Assembly: GCA_029777935.1 (NCBI GenBank) | Contig: JAKORH010000223.1 | Span: 1-8,638, forward strand | Direction: 5' to 3' | Source: Pseudomonadota bacterium | GTDB taxonomy: Bacteria > Pseudomonadota > Gammaproteobacteria > Burkholderiales > Burkholderiaceae | DNA: 8,638 bases | Shown here: in pieces, positions 1-5,133 of the stretch | Numbering within the stretch: the stretch's first letter is position 1 | Layout of the letters: every line of letters begins with the position of its first letter | Notes under the pieces: generated by a model | Database searches by the model: none | The model's input: only the letters and a program-made list of their open reading frames with translations | Told to the model about the DNA's origin: nothing | Position numbers and translations under genes: made by a program

Positions 1-289
1 CTACACGGCCGTCGGTGACGACCTCGGTGCGAAGCCGCCCCGCGGCGCCGCCTTCGCCGATGAAGGACTTCAGCGTTGTGCGCGCCGGCAGGCCGATGAA
101 CGAATAGCGGCCGAAGCGCTCGCCGCCGACCACCGATTCGAGCAGGTACGAGTTGCGGCTTTCGGCCTGGCTCCTGACCAGCTTCAGATATAGCGACAGC
201 GGCGTGTCGAGGTCGGCGAAGCTTTCCGCGATCAGCGGAATGCGGTTGTAGCCCTGTGCGGCCAGCGCCTTGAATTCAAGTTCGGTCAT
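1..289 (-). CDS. trpE: Anthranilate synthase component I, N-terminal part (cut by window edge)
   Basis: This is the 5' end of a gene that runs off the left edge; 96 codons are visible. The product begins [20 protein letters not shown] and continues with [11 protein letters not shown] and [20 protein letters not shown]. This is the characteristic N-terminal region of TrpE, including the LLES segment of the tryptophan feedback site. TrpE, with the TrpG glutaminase, converts chorismate and glutamine to anthranilate, the first committed step of tryptophan synthesis. The start at 289 is chosen because the similarity to TrpE begins there and an AGGTGA-like ribosome site lies about 4 bases upstream. 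A short complement (ACCT) lies just before that site and could pair with it. The gene follows gph on the same strand after a 167-base gap that holds a candidate leader peptide and hairpins. The catalytic C-terminal domain is outside the window. Confidence 0.93.
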   Translation of the reverse strand, partial: MTELEFKALAAQGYNRIPLIAESFADLDTPLSLYLKLVRSQAESRNSYLLESVVGGERFGRYSFIGLPARTTLKSFIGEGGAAGRLRTEVVTDGRV

Positions 290-306
290 GCGTCACCTGC
301 GGAGGT

Positions 307-358
307 TGCGCGCGGCAAGCGCGCAGGATGGACAACGGGGGCCGTGCGAGCGCACGGC
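307..358 (-). promoter_or_regulatory. Two hairpins between the leader ORF and trpE (possible attenuator)
   Basis: In the RNA of the minus strand, hairpin A (358-341) has a 7-bp perfect stem GCCGTGC/GCACGGC with a GCTC loop. Hairpin B (325-307) has a 7-bp perfect stem TGCGCGC/GCGCGCA with loop TTGCC. Hairpin B ends about 17 bases before the trpE start. The arms share GCGC-type sequence, so part of hairpin A's first arm can pair instead with hairpin B's first arm. A GGGGGTC stretch just before the first Trp codon (about 392-386) can pair with GGCCCCC at hairpin A's far side. These alternative pairings are what a ribosome-position switch needs. No U-run follows either hairpin, so a classical intrinsic terminator is not evident; control could be at translation of trpE or through Rho. 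Confidence 0.45.
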
Positions 359-367
359 AAGGCGGTT

Positions 368-457
368 TCAGCTACGCCAGAACCAGACCCCCTGGGCGTG
401 CCGGCAGCGGCACCTGGCCCGGAGGTTCAGATCGACCCGTTTGTCGAAGTGACGCAT
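368..457 (-). CDS. trpL: Candidate trp leader peptide (29 aa, Trp-Phe-Trp near its end)
   Basis: A 29-codon ORF starts at an ATG that overlaps the gph stop codon (TGATG, one shared base) and ends in GVWFWRS before a TGA. The two Trp codons are at 383-385 and 377-379, three and five codons before the stop. Trp is rare, so two in three residues immediately upstream of trpE is striking. Attenuation leader peptides of trp operons in Proteobacteria have this layout: a short ORF with clustered Trp codons near the stop, followed by RNA hairpins and then trpE. Two perfect hairpins follow here. No clear ribosome site precedes the ATG, so translation may depend on coupling to gph or be leaderless-like. 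The N-terminal part is rich in Arg and Cys and resembles no known protein to me. The symbol is given by analogy, not from a match. The alternative is chance readthrough sequence after gph. Confidence 0.6.
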   Translation of the reverse strand: MRHFDKRVDLNLRARCRCRHAQGVWFWRS

Positions 458-1140
458 CAGTGGATCAGTGTCTGTACTGTCTGCGCTGCGTCGAGCAGCG
501 CGGGCACTATAGCAAAGACCCCCGGCTGGCCGGCAAGCGCATCGACGTGCTCGCCCTCGTTGTAGCCGGTCTCGACCAGCACCACGCCGCAGCCGGCCGC
601 GCGCGCGGCGAGCGCGTCGTTGATCGAGTCGCCGATCATCAATGCCTCCGCCGCCGGTACCCCAAGTCGCTCGCAGGCGGCGAGCAGCAGCGCCGGATGA
701 GGCTTCTTCTCCTTCACGTCGTCGCCGGCGACGACCGTGTCGAACCAGCGCGCGAGCTGCACGCGGTCGAGCAGCGGCATCGTGAATTCGCGCGGCTTGT
801 TGGTCACGCAGGCGAGCTTCAGGCCCGTTCCGCGCAGCAGTTTCAGCGCCTCGGGCACGTGATGGAACACGACCGCGCATTCGCCGTTGGTCGCGTGGTA
901 GTGGCGATAGAACGCGGCGCGCCCGCGCGTGAAATCCTCCGGTGCGGCCTGCCCGGCGAGGTCATCCGTCAGCGCGCGGTGCACCAGCACGTCGGCGCCC
1001 TTGCCGACGAATGCGGCGATCCTCGCCTGCGGCAACGAGGGCAGATCGAAGTCCGCACGCATCCGGTTGGCGGCCTCCGCCAGATCGGGCACGGTATCCA
1101 TCAGCGTGCCGTCCAGATCGATCAGCGCGGCACGGATCAT
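457..1140 (-). CDS. gph: Phosphoglycolate phosphatase (HAD superfamily)
   Basis: The 227-aa product hydrolyses 2-phosphoglycolate, a by-product of oxidative DNA damage repair and of RuBisCO oxygenation, to glycolate and phosphate in the cytoplasm. All HAD motifs are visible: motif I DLDGTLMDT with the nucleophile Asp8 and acid/base Asp10, a helical cap after it, motif II around VTNKP, the motif III lysine in EKKPHPA, and motif IV MIGDSINDALAARAAG that binds Mg2+. The length matches the Gph family (about 220-250 aa). The ATG at 1140 overlaps the TGA of the upstream Rid-family gene as ATGA, so the two are translationally coupled; a longer in-frame reading upstream is antisense to nothing useful and lacks similarity. 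Gph next to rpe and trpE is a known arrangement in Burkholderiales. The 3' end appears to carry a promoter for the trp leader. The family is broad, but context makes Gph the best name. Confidence 0.92.
   Translation of the reverse strand: MIRAALIDLDGTLMDTVPDLAEAANRMRADFDLPSLPQARIAAFVGKGADVLVHRALTDDLAGQAAPEDFTRGRAAFYRHYHATNGECAVVFHHVPEALKLLRGTGLKLACVTNKPREFTMPLLDRVQLARWFDTVVAGDDVKEKKPHPALLLAACERLGVPAAEALMIGDSINDALAARAAGCGVVLVETGYNEGEHVDALAGQPGVFAIVPALLDAAQTVQTLIH
506..536 (-). promoter_or_regulatory. Extended -10 promoter candidate inside the gph 3' end
   Basis: On the minus strand the sequence TGCTATAGT occurs (about 514-506), an extended -10 element (TGn followed by TATAGT, five of six matches to TATAAT). 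A weak -35-like TTGCCG lies at 536-531 with a long 19-base spacer, but extended -10 promoters do not need a good -35. It falls in gph codons GTC TTT GCT ATA GTG. TTT, GCT and especially ATA are unlike the G/C-ending codons used elsewhere in this gene, suggesting that the DNA sequence is under selection. A start would be near 499, about 42 bases before the leader ORF, allowing trpE to be transcribed independently of rpe. Confidence 0.45.
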
Positions 1141-1532
1141 GGCCGGCGCGCCAGCAAGTCGACCTCGACCCGCGCGCCCTTCGCCAGCGCAGTCACGCCG
1201 ATGCAGGTGCGCGCGGGAAGCCTGCCGGGAGCAAAGCAGCTCGAGTACACCGCGTTGAAGCGCGCGTAGTCCTCCTCGAAGTGCGTCAGGTATGCGCGCG
1301 CCGAGACGACGTGCTGCAGCGACAGGCCCACGCCGGCCAGCACGAGGGCGAGGTTGTCCATCACGCGCCGGGTCTGCGCCTCGATGCCTTCGGGCAGCGG
1401 CGCGTCGGGCGCGCCGGGCACGGTGGGCATCTGGCCGGTGACGAACACCCAGCCGTCCGCTTCGGCCGCGTGCGAAAACGGCGCCACCGGTTCCGGTGCG
1501 CCGCCGATCATGTAAAAGCGGACAGCGCTCAT
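1137..1532 (-). CDS. RidA/YjgF/YER057c/UK114-family enamine/imine deaminase
   Basis: The 131-aa product begins MSAVRFYMIGGAPEPVAPFS and has the Rid-family pattern: the PVAPFSHA segment, FVTGQMPTVP, the helix QTRRVMDNLALVLAGVGLSL, and LPARTCIGVTALAKGARVEVDL near the end. The Arg of PART corresponds to the conserved substrate-carboxylate-binding arginine of RidA (Arg105 type). The final acidic position is Asp, where archetypal RidA has Glu, so this may belong to another Rid subgroup, and I do not assign ridA. Archetypal members deaminate 2-aminoacrylate and other reactive enamines/imines released by PLP enzymes. The ATG at 1532 follows a GAGGGG ribosome site. The stop overlaps the gph start by four bases. 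A 154-base hairpin-rich spacer separates it from rpe. Its position inside an rpe-gph-trpE operon is unusual, because these genes are normally adjacent. Confidence 0.9.
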   Translation of the reverse strand: MSAVRFYMIGGAPEPVAPFSHAAEADGWVFVTGQMPTVPGAPDAPLPEGIEAQTRRVMDNLALVLAGVGLSLQHVVSARAYLTHFEEDYARFNAVYSSCFAPGRLPARTCIGVTALAKGARVEVDLLARRP

Positions 1533-1686
1533 GGCGCCCCCCTCGCGCTTCGCGCTGTCTCCCCGAGGGAGCTTCGGGCCGCGGCTCCAAGCCGACCCGC
1601 GTCGGCTTGGACGGCCCGAAGTACGGTCGCGTCTCGCGACCGTGCAGCCTGCAAGGCCGAGCGCCTTCGGAGCGGCCGTGCGTCGC
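1533..1686 (-). repeat. Hairpin-rich spacer between rpe and the Rid-family gene
   Basis: This 154-base gap within a gene string contains stacked perfect inverted repeats. Arms CCCTCG (1540-1545) and CGAGGG (1564-1569) form the first, overlapping a smaller one at 1559-1571. A long compound hairpin has outer arms CTTCGGGCC (1572-1580) and GGCCCGAAG (1613-1621), and an inner 10-bp perfect stem CCAAGCCGAC (1587-1596) and GTCGGCTTGG (1601-1610) around a 4-base loop. A third has 9-bp arms ACGGTCGCG (1623-1631) and CGCGACCGT (1635-1643) around TCT. No gene is supported here. It resembles REP-like intergenic repeats of betaproteobacteria. In mRNA it could stabilise the upstream rpe message or reduce readthrough into the downstream genes. 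It may also mark where the Rid-family gene was inserted. Confidence 0.7.
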
Positions 1687-2400
1687 TCATGCGCCGCGGT
1701 AGACGTTGCCTTCCTGCGCCGTGCGCTGCGCGGCCGCGATCTCACGCCGCATCGCGTCGATCGTCGCCTTGTAGTCGTTCGAGCCGAAGATCGCGCTGCC
1801 AGCCACGAAGGTGTCGGCGCCGGCGGCGGCGATCGAGCGGATGTTGTCGACCTTCACGCCGCCGTCGATCTCGAGCAGGATCGGCCGGCCGGTCGCGCGC
1901 GTGCAGGCGTCGATCCGCGCCCGCGCCTGCGCCAGCTTGGCGAGCGCCTCCGCAATGAACGCCTGCCCGCCGAAGCCGGGGTTCACCGACATCAGCAGCA
2001 CGAGATCGAGCTTGTCCATCACGTGGTCCATGTACGCGAGCGGCGTGGCGGGATTGAACACCAGTCCCGCCTGGCAGCCCTGGTCGCGGATCAGCGCCAG
2101 CGTGCGGTCGACGTGGCGCGACGCTTCCGGATGGAAGGTGATCACGTTGGCGCCCGCCTTGGCGAACATCGACACCAACGCATCGACCGGCTCGACCATC
2201 AGGTGCACGTCGATCGGCACCGATACGTGCGGCCGGATCGCCTCGCACACCAGCGGGCCGATCGTCAGGTTCGGCACGTAATGGTTGTCCATCACGTCGA
2301 AGTGAATCCAGTCGGCGCCGGCGGCGACGACGTTCCTTACCTCCTCGCCCAGACGCGCGAAGTCGGCGGACAGGATGCTGGGCGCGATGCGAGAATTCAT
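1687..2400 (-). CDS. rpe: Ribulose-phosphate 3-epimerase
   Basis: The 237-aa product interconverts D-ribulose 5-phosphate and D-xylulose 5-phosphate in the cytoplasmic pentose phosphate (and Calvin) pathway. It is a TIM barrel with the family motifs in order: [20 protein letters not shown] at the start, [18 protein letters not shown] with metal-binding His and Asp, [41 protein letters not shown] and [10 protein letters not shown], the last binding phosphate. It is slightly longer than the usual 220-230 aa because of a C-terminal tail ending GNVYRGA. The ATG at 2400 is chosen because [10 protein letters not shown] is the conserved N-terminus; an in-frame ATG 22 codons upstream would extend into the promoter region. 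No strong ribosome site is visible. The gene is first in the minus-strand string leading to trpE and diverges from apaG. Confidence 0.96.
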   Translation of the reverse strand: MNSRIAPSILSADFARLGEEVRNVVAAGADWIHFDVMDNHYVPNLTIGPLVCEAIRPHVSVPIDVHLMVEPVDALVSMFAKAGANVITFHPEASRHVDRTLALIRDQGCQAGLVFNPATPLAYMDHVMDKLDLVLLMSVNPGFGGQAFIAEALAKLAQARARIDACTRATGRPILLEIDGGVKVDNIRSIAAAGADTFVAGSAIFGSNDYKATIDAMRREIAAAQRTAQEGNVYRGA

Positions 2401-2432
2401 GGGACGGATCCGGTTCGTTGGCGGTCGGGCCG

Positions 2433-2459
2433 ATTCTACGAAACGACGACTGTAGTCAA
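2433..2459 (-). promoter_or_regulatory. Sigma-70-type promoter candidate for rpe
   Basis: Reading the minus strand, TTGACT (2459-2454, five of six matches to TTGACA) is followed after 15 bases by TAGAAT (2438-2433, five of six matches to TATAAT), with a start expected near 2426, about 26 bases upstream of the rpe ATG. The spacer is two bases shorter than ideal. The same TAGAAT hexamer occurs before dsbC. Confidence 0.5.
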
Positions 2460-2466
2460 AGGGCAC

Positions 2467-2494
2467 GGATCACAGATCACCGATCACGGATCAC
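2467..2494. repeat. Four-copy 7-bp tandem repeat (NGATCAC) upstream of apaG
   Basis: Four contiguous heptamers read GGATCAC, AGATCAC, CGATCAC, GGATCAC; only the first base varies. The array ends eight bases before the apaG ATG, where a ribosome-binding site would be expected, and no Shine-Dalgarno sequence is visible between it and the start. It also lies just upstream of the rpe promoter candidate on the other strand. A change in copy number would alter the spacing between control elements and apaG. Confidence 0.85.
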
Positions 2495-2502
2495 TAACCC
2501 AG

Positions 2503-2877
2503 ATGGCCAGATACGAATTCCGCGTCAACGTCGAACCGCAGTACCTGCCGGAGCAGTCGGATCCCGACGAGGACCGCTACGTGTTCGCCTACACGGTGAC
2601 GATCCGCAACACGGGCGAAGTGGCCGCGCAACTGCTGGCGCGCCACTGGATCATCACCGACGCCGGCGGCAAGGTGCAGGAAGTGAAGGGCGACGGCGTG
2701 GTCGGCGAACAACCTGTTCTGCGGCCAGGCGAATCATTCAAGTACACCAGCGGCTGCCCGCTGGATACGCCGGTCGGTTCGATGCACGGAACCTATTCTT
2801 GCGTGGCGGAGGACGGCACGCGCTTCGACGCCGAGATTCCGGAGTTCGTGCTGTCGATGCCGCACACGCTTCACTGA
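2503..2877 (+). CDS. apaG: ApaG domain protein (DUF525)
   Basis: The 124-aa product has the full ApaG fold: VNVEPQYLPEQSDPDEDRYV, AYTVTIRNTGEVAAQLLARHW (the TGxVAAQLLxRHW signature), DGVVGEQPVLRPGESFKYTS, and the C-terminal GSMHGTYSCV...FDAEIPEFVLSMP. ApaG proteins are small beta-sandwich proteins of about 125 aa, long linked genetically to ApaH and to Co2+/Mg2+ phenotypes in enterobacteria; their biochemical role is not firmly established. The ATG at 2503 begins MARYEFRVNV, the normal family start. It has no visible ribosome site; the heptamer array occupies that position. The neighbouring divergent rpe and downstream mltA match the arrangement known from Burkholderiales. The 3' end overlaps the converging small membrane gene by seven bases. 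Confidence 0.95.
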   Translation: MARYEFRVNVEPQYLPEQSDPDEDRYVFAYTVTIRNTGEVAAQLLARHWIITDAGGKVQEVKGDGVVGEQPVLRPGESFKYTSGCPLDTPVGSMHGTYSCVAEDGTRFDAEIPEFVLSMPHTLH

Positions 2878-2969
2878 TCCGGCGGCTTGCGGCCGTGGAA
2901 CATCGTCCACCAGACGATGAAGATCAGCAGCGCCAGCGCGAGCAGCGCTTCGAGGATGATGAGCCACAT
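2871..2969 (-). CDS. Small single-helix membrane protein, 32 aa
   Basis: This minus-strand ORF of 33 codons begins MWLIILEALLALALLIFIVW and ends WTMFHGRKPPDQ. It has a strongly hydrophobic stretch over residues 2-24, an aromatic WWTMF boundary, and a short basic/polar tail (HGRKPPDQ). It looks like a small inner-membrane protein with one transmembrane helix. I do not recognise the family. It fills exactly the gap between apaG and mltA. Its stop overlaps the apaG end by seven bases, and its ATG shares the CATG at 2967-2970 with the proposed mltA ATG on the other strand. No clear ribosome site is seen upstream; the heptamer array begins eight bases before the start. The clean hydrophobic-then-basic composition argues against chance, although GC-rich antisense sequence can mimic a helix. 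Confidence 0.6.
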   Translation of the reverse strand: MWLIILEALLALALLIFIVWWTMFHGRKPPDQ

Positions 2970-4224
2970 GGAAAGCGTCGGGTGTCGGGCGTCGGGCGTC
3001 GGGCGTCATTCTAGGTGGGTGGGGCTCGCGCTCGCTGCGCTCGTGCTGGCGGCGTGCGTGACGCGGCCGCCGGTTGCGCCGCCGGGGGTGAAGACGATCA
3101 CGTTCGCGCGCTACACGATCGTGCCGTTCGGCGCGCTGCCGCCGCTCGCCGACGCCGACGTGGTGCGCGCGTGGCCGGCGCTGCTGGCGTCGTGCCGGGC
3201 GTTGCCGCGGCGGCCGCACGGCACCGAGTGGCAGGACTTCTGCGCCGAGGCGGCGCAGGCCGGCGCGGCCGATGCGACCGCACTACGCACGCTGCTCGAG
3301 TCGCGGCTGCAAGCGTGGCGAATCGAGAGCGTGACGCGCGAGGATCTCGGCCCGAACGCGACGGCCGAGCCGCGCGAGCTGTCCGCTACCGACCGTGGCC
3401 GCATCACCGGCTACTACGAGCCACAGCTCGACGGCAGCCGGACGCGCGTGGCGCCTTACCTGGTGCCGCTGTACCGCGTGCCCGACGATCTGCTGACGGT
3501 CGAACTGGCGTCGCTGTATCCGGAATTGGCGGGCAAGCGCGTGCGTGGCCGCGTCGAAGGCCGGCGCGTGCTGCCCTACTGGTCGCGTGGCGAGATCGAC
3601 CGCGGCGCGCGCCTGGCGGGCGCCGAACTGCTGTGGGTCGATGACGAGATCGAGGCGTTCTTCCTGCAGGTGCAGGGCTCGGGCCGCGTGCACCTGACCG
3701 ACGGCAGCATGGTGCGCGTGGGTTACGCCGACACCAACGGCCAGCCTTACCACTCGATCGGACGCATCCTGGCCGAACGCGGCGAGCTGACGGTCGAGCA
3801 GGCATCGCTGCAGGGCATTCGCGCCTGGGCGCGCGCGCACCCGGACCGGTTGACGGAGCTGCTGGACCAGAACCCGAGCTACGTGTTCTTCCGCGAGCTG
3901 CCGCTCGGCGATCCGAACGCCGGCCCGATCGGCGCGATGGGGCTCGCGCTCACGCCCGGCTACTCGCTCGCGGTCGATCCGCAGTTCGTCCCGCTCGGCA
4001 GCCCGGTCGTGATCAGCACCACGCATCCGGCAAGCGACGCGCCACTCGCGCGGCTGATGCTCGCGCAGGACGTCGGGGGAGCGATCCGCGGCCCGGTGCG
4101 GTTCGATCTATTCTGGGGCTTCGGCAGGGAGGCCGGCGAACTCGCCGGCCGTCAGCGCAACGAAGTGCAGGCGTGGCTGCTGCTGCCGAAGGGCGTTGCG
4201 CCGGAGCAGATGCTGGCGCGGTGA
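2968..4224 (+). CDS. mltA: Membrane-bound lytic murein transglycosylase A (lipoprotein)
   Basis: The product (418 aa from this start) cleaves the MurNAc-GlcNAc bond in peptidoglycan with formation of 1,6-anhydroMurNAc, acting at the periplasmic face of the outer membrane. A lipoprotein signal is visible, VGLALAALVLAAC, with the lipobox LAAC at Cys30. The MltA domain follows (ITGYYEPQLDGSRTRVAPYL, ELLWVDDEIEAFFLQVQGSG, NGQPYHSIGRIL), then the C-terminal 3D domain with AQDVGGAIRG (Asp368) and RFDLFWGFGREAG (Asp380). Asp380 matches by motif the catalytic Asp308 of mature E. coli MltA. Start choice: only ATG 2968 and GTG 3019 are in frame near the signal. The GTG gives no basic n-region and no spaced ribosome site. 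ATG 2968 gives Arg residues before the helix and a GAGGA about 11 bases upstream, but it places a heptamer repeat in the coding region. Confidence 0.93.
   Translation: MESVGCRASGVGRHSRWVGLALAALVLAACVTRPPVAPPGVKTITFARYTIVPFGALPPLADADVVRAWPALLASCRALPRRPHGTEWQDFCAEAAQAGAADATALRTLLESRLQAWRIESVTREDLGPNATAEPRELSATDRGRITGYYEPQLDGSRTRVAPYLVPLYRVPDDLLTVELASLYPELAGKRVRGRVEGRRVLPYWSRGEIDRGARLAGAELLWVDDEIEAFFLQVQGSGRVHLTDGSMVRVGYADTNGQPYHSIGRILAERGELTVEQASLQGIRAWARAHPDRLTELLDQNPSYVFFRELPLGDPNAGPIGAMGLALTPGYSLAVDPQFVPLGSPVVISTTHPASDAPLARLMLAQDVGGAIRGPVRFDLFWGFGREAGELAGRQRNEVQAWLLLPKGVAPEQMLAR
2977..3004. repeat. Four-copy 7-bp tandem repeat (GTCGGGC) at the mltA 5' end
   Basis: Four contiguous heptamers read GTCGGGT, GTCGGGC, GTCGGGC, GTCGGGC, followed by a partial GTC. 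The array lies within the first codons of mltA if translation starts at 2968, encoding part of the n-region before the lipoprotein signal. Because seven is not a multiple of three, loss or gain of a unit would shift the frame. On the other strand it sits just upstream of the small membrane protein gene. Confidence 0.9.
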
Positions 4225-4225
4225 G

Positions 4226-4295
4226 GTCACCCCGGCGAAGGCCGGGGCCCAAGTTCAGGTGCGCGAAATTTGGCCCCGGCCTGCGCCGGGGCGAC
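4226..4295. repeat. REP-like inverted pair between mltA and dsbC; likely bidirectional terminator
   Basis: Two near-identical inverted copies face each other. The left copy GTCACCCCGGCGAAGGCCGG (continuing to 4250) forms a stem CCCCGGC (4230-4236) / GCCGGGG (4241-4247) with loop GAAG. The right copy forms CCCCGGC (4274-4280) / GCCGGGG (4285-4291) with loop CTGC. The reverse complement of the right unit matches the left unit at all but about two of 25 positions, so the pair can also fold as one long stem. It starts two bases after the mltA stop and ends 11 bases before the dsbC stop, the classic place for a REP/BIME-type element shielding converging transcripts. No T-run is present. Confidence 0.85.
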
Positions 4296-4306
4296 GGAAG
4301 ACCGGA

Positions 4307-5068
4307 CTATTTCTTCCCCGCCGCGCGCTCGAGGCCGGCTTCGATGCGATCCATCGGCACCGCGCCGGGCAAGCGGCGGCCGTCGGCGAAGAAGATCGTC
4401 GGCGTGCCCGAGACTTCGAGCTTCTGCCCGAGCGCGAGGTTCTGCTGCAGCGGATGCTTGCAGTCGGCCGGCGCGGTCGGCGGCGCCTTGCCTTCGAGCA
4501 TCAGGCTCTCCCAGACAGTCTTGCGGTCCTTCGCGCACCACACGTTGCGCGCGCGCTCGTACGAGTCCGCCGGCTGTGCGGGATCGCGCGACAGGATCGG
4601 GTACAGGAACGTGTAGATCGTCACGTTCTTCATTTCCGCGAGATCCTTCTCGAACTTCTTGCAGTACGGGCAGTTCGGATCCGCGAACACCGCGAATTGC
4701 CGCGAACCGTTGCCGCGCACGACCTTGAAGGCCTGGTCGAACGGCAGAGTCTTGTAATCGATGATCTGAAGCTCTTCGCGCTTGGCCTGCGCGATGTCCT
4801 GCCTCGTCTTCGAGTCGATCACGCGGCCGACGAACAGGACGGTCACGTCCTTGTCGACGTAGACGACATCGGTGCCGACGACGACCTCGTACAGCCCGAA
4901 CGGCATCAGTTTCACCGACGCAGGCTTGAAGCCGAAGTTCTTCTCAACGCGCACCGCGATCGCGTCGTCCGAGGCGGAAGCGGGTGCCTTGGCGGCGGGC
5001 TTGGCCGGCTGCGCGAAGCTCAACGTCGCGAACAGGGCCACGATCAATCCCAGCAGAATCCGATGCAT
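4307..5068 (-). CDS. dsbC: Thiol:disulfide interchange protein DsbC (periplasmic disulfide isomerase)
   Basis: The 253-aa product is a periplasmic protein that reshuffles wrong disulfide bonds; DsbD keeps it reduced in other Proteobacteria. A signal peptide MHRILLGLIVALFATLSFA is followed by a Pro/Ala-rich linker, the N-terminal dimerisation domain (about residues 35-100), and a thioredoxin fold with the active site DPNCPYCKKF (Cys133, Cys136), a second structural cysteine pair (Cys178 and Cys203) and the cis-proline loop SGTPT (Thr222-Pro223). The active site is CPYC rather than the CGYC of E. coli DsbC. The ATG at 5068 has an AAAGGA ribosome site six bases upstream. It converges on mltA and follows ubiH after a 216-base gap that contains a repeat element. 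Confidence 0.94.
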   Translation of the reverse strand: MHRILLGLIVALFATLSFAQPAKPAAKAPASASDDAIAVRVEKNFGFKPASVKLMPFGLYEVVVGTDVVYVDKDVTVLFVGRVIDSKTRQDIAQAKREELQIIDYKTLPFDQAFKVVRGNGSRQFAVFADPNCPYCKKFEKDLAEMKNVTIYTFLYPILSRDPAQPADSYERARNVWCAKDRKTVWESLMLEGKAPPTAPADCKHPLQQNLALGQKLEVSGTPTIFFADGRRLPGAVPMDRIEAGLERAAGKK

Positions 5069-5092
5069 GCGAGTCCTTTCAAACGCCCGCGG

Positions 5093-5098
5093 ATTCTA
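5093..5098 (-). promoter_or_regulatory. -10-like hexamer before dsbC
   Basis: TAGAAT on the minus strand, 25 bases upstream of the dsbC ATG, matches the -10 consensus at five of six positions and is the same hexamer as in the rpe promoter candidate. No acceptable -35 is seen 16-18 bases further upstream, so this is weak evidence only. Confidence 0.3.
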
Positions 5099-5133
5099 CC
5101 GGCGCACCCACGCCGCTTCGCGGACCGAACGGC

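Noticed and set aside
368..880. 170-codon minus-strand ORF that includes the Trp-Phe-Trp segment
   Set aside because: The upstream part is an Arg/Ala-rich shadow of gph in another frame. Only the last 29 codons, starting at the gph stop, are considered as a leader peptide.
328..1269. 313-codon plus-strand ORF opposite gph and the Rid-family gene
   Set aside because: Arg/His/Gln-rich low-complexity product typical of the antisense frame of GC-rich genes; the minus strand has clear HAD and Rid motifs.
1496..1958. Plus-strand ORFs across the hairpin-rich spacer and rpe
   Set aside because: They are antisense to rpe, have no domain signature, and run through the palindromic spacer with an Arg/Ser-rich shadow composition.
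2467..3004. The two heptamer arrays as CRISPR-like or integration sites
   Set aside because: Units are 7 bp with no spacers, the two arrays differ in sequence, and no Cas or integrase gene is nearby.
3019..3021. GTG as the mltA start
   Set aside because: It leaves no basic residues before the lipoprotein helix, and the only purine-rich stretch directly abuts the codon. Kept as a possible rescue start, not as the main call.
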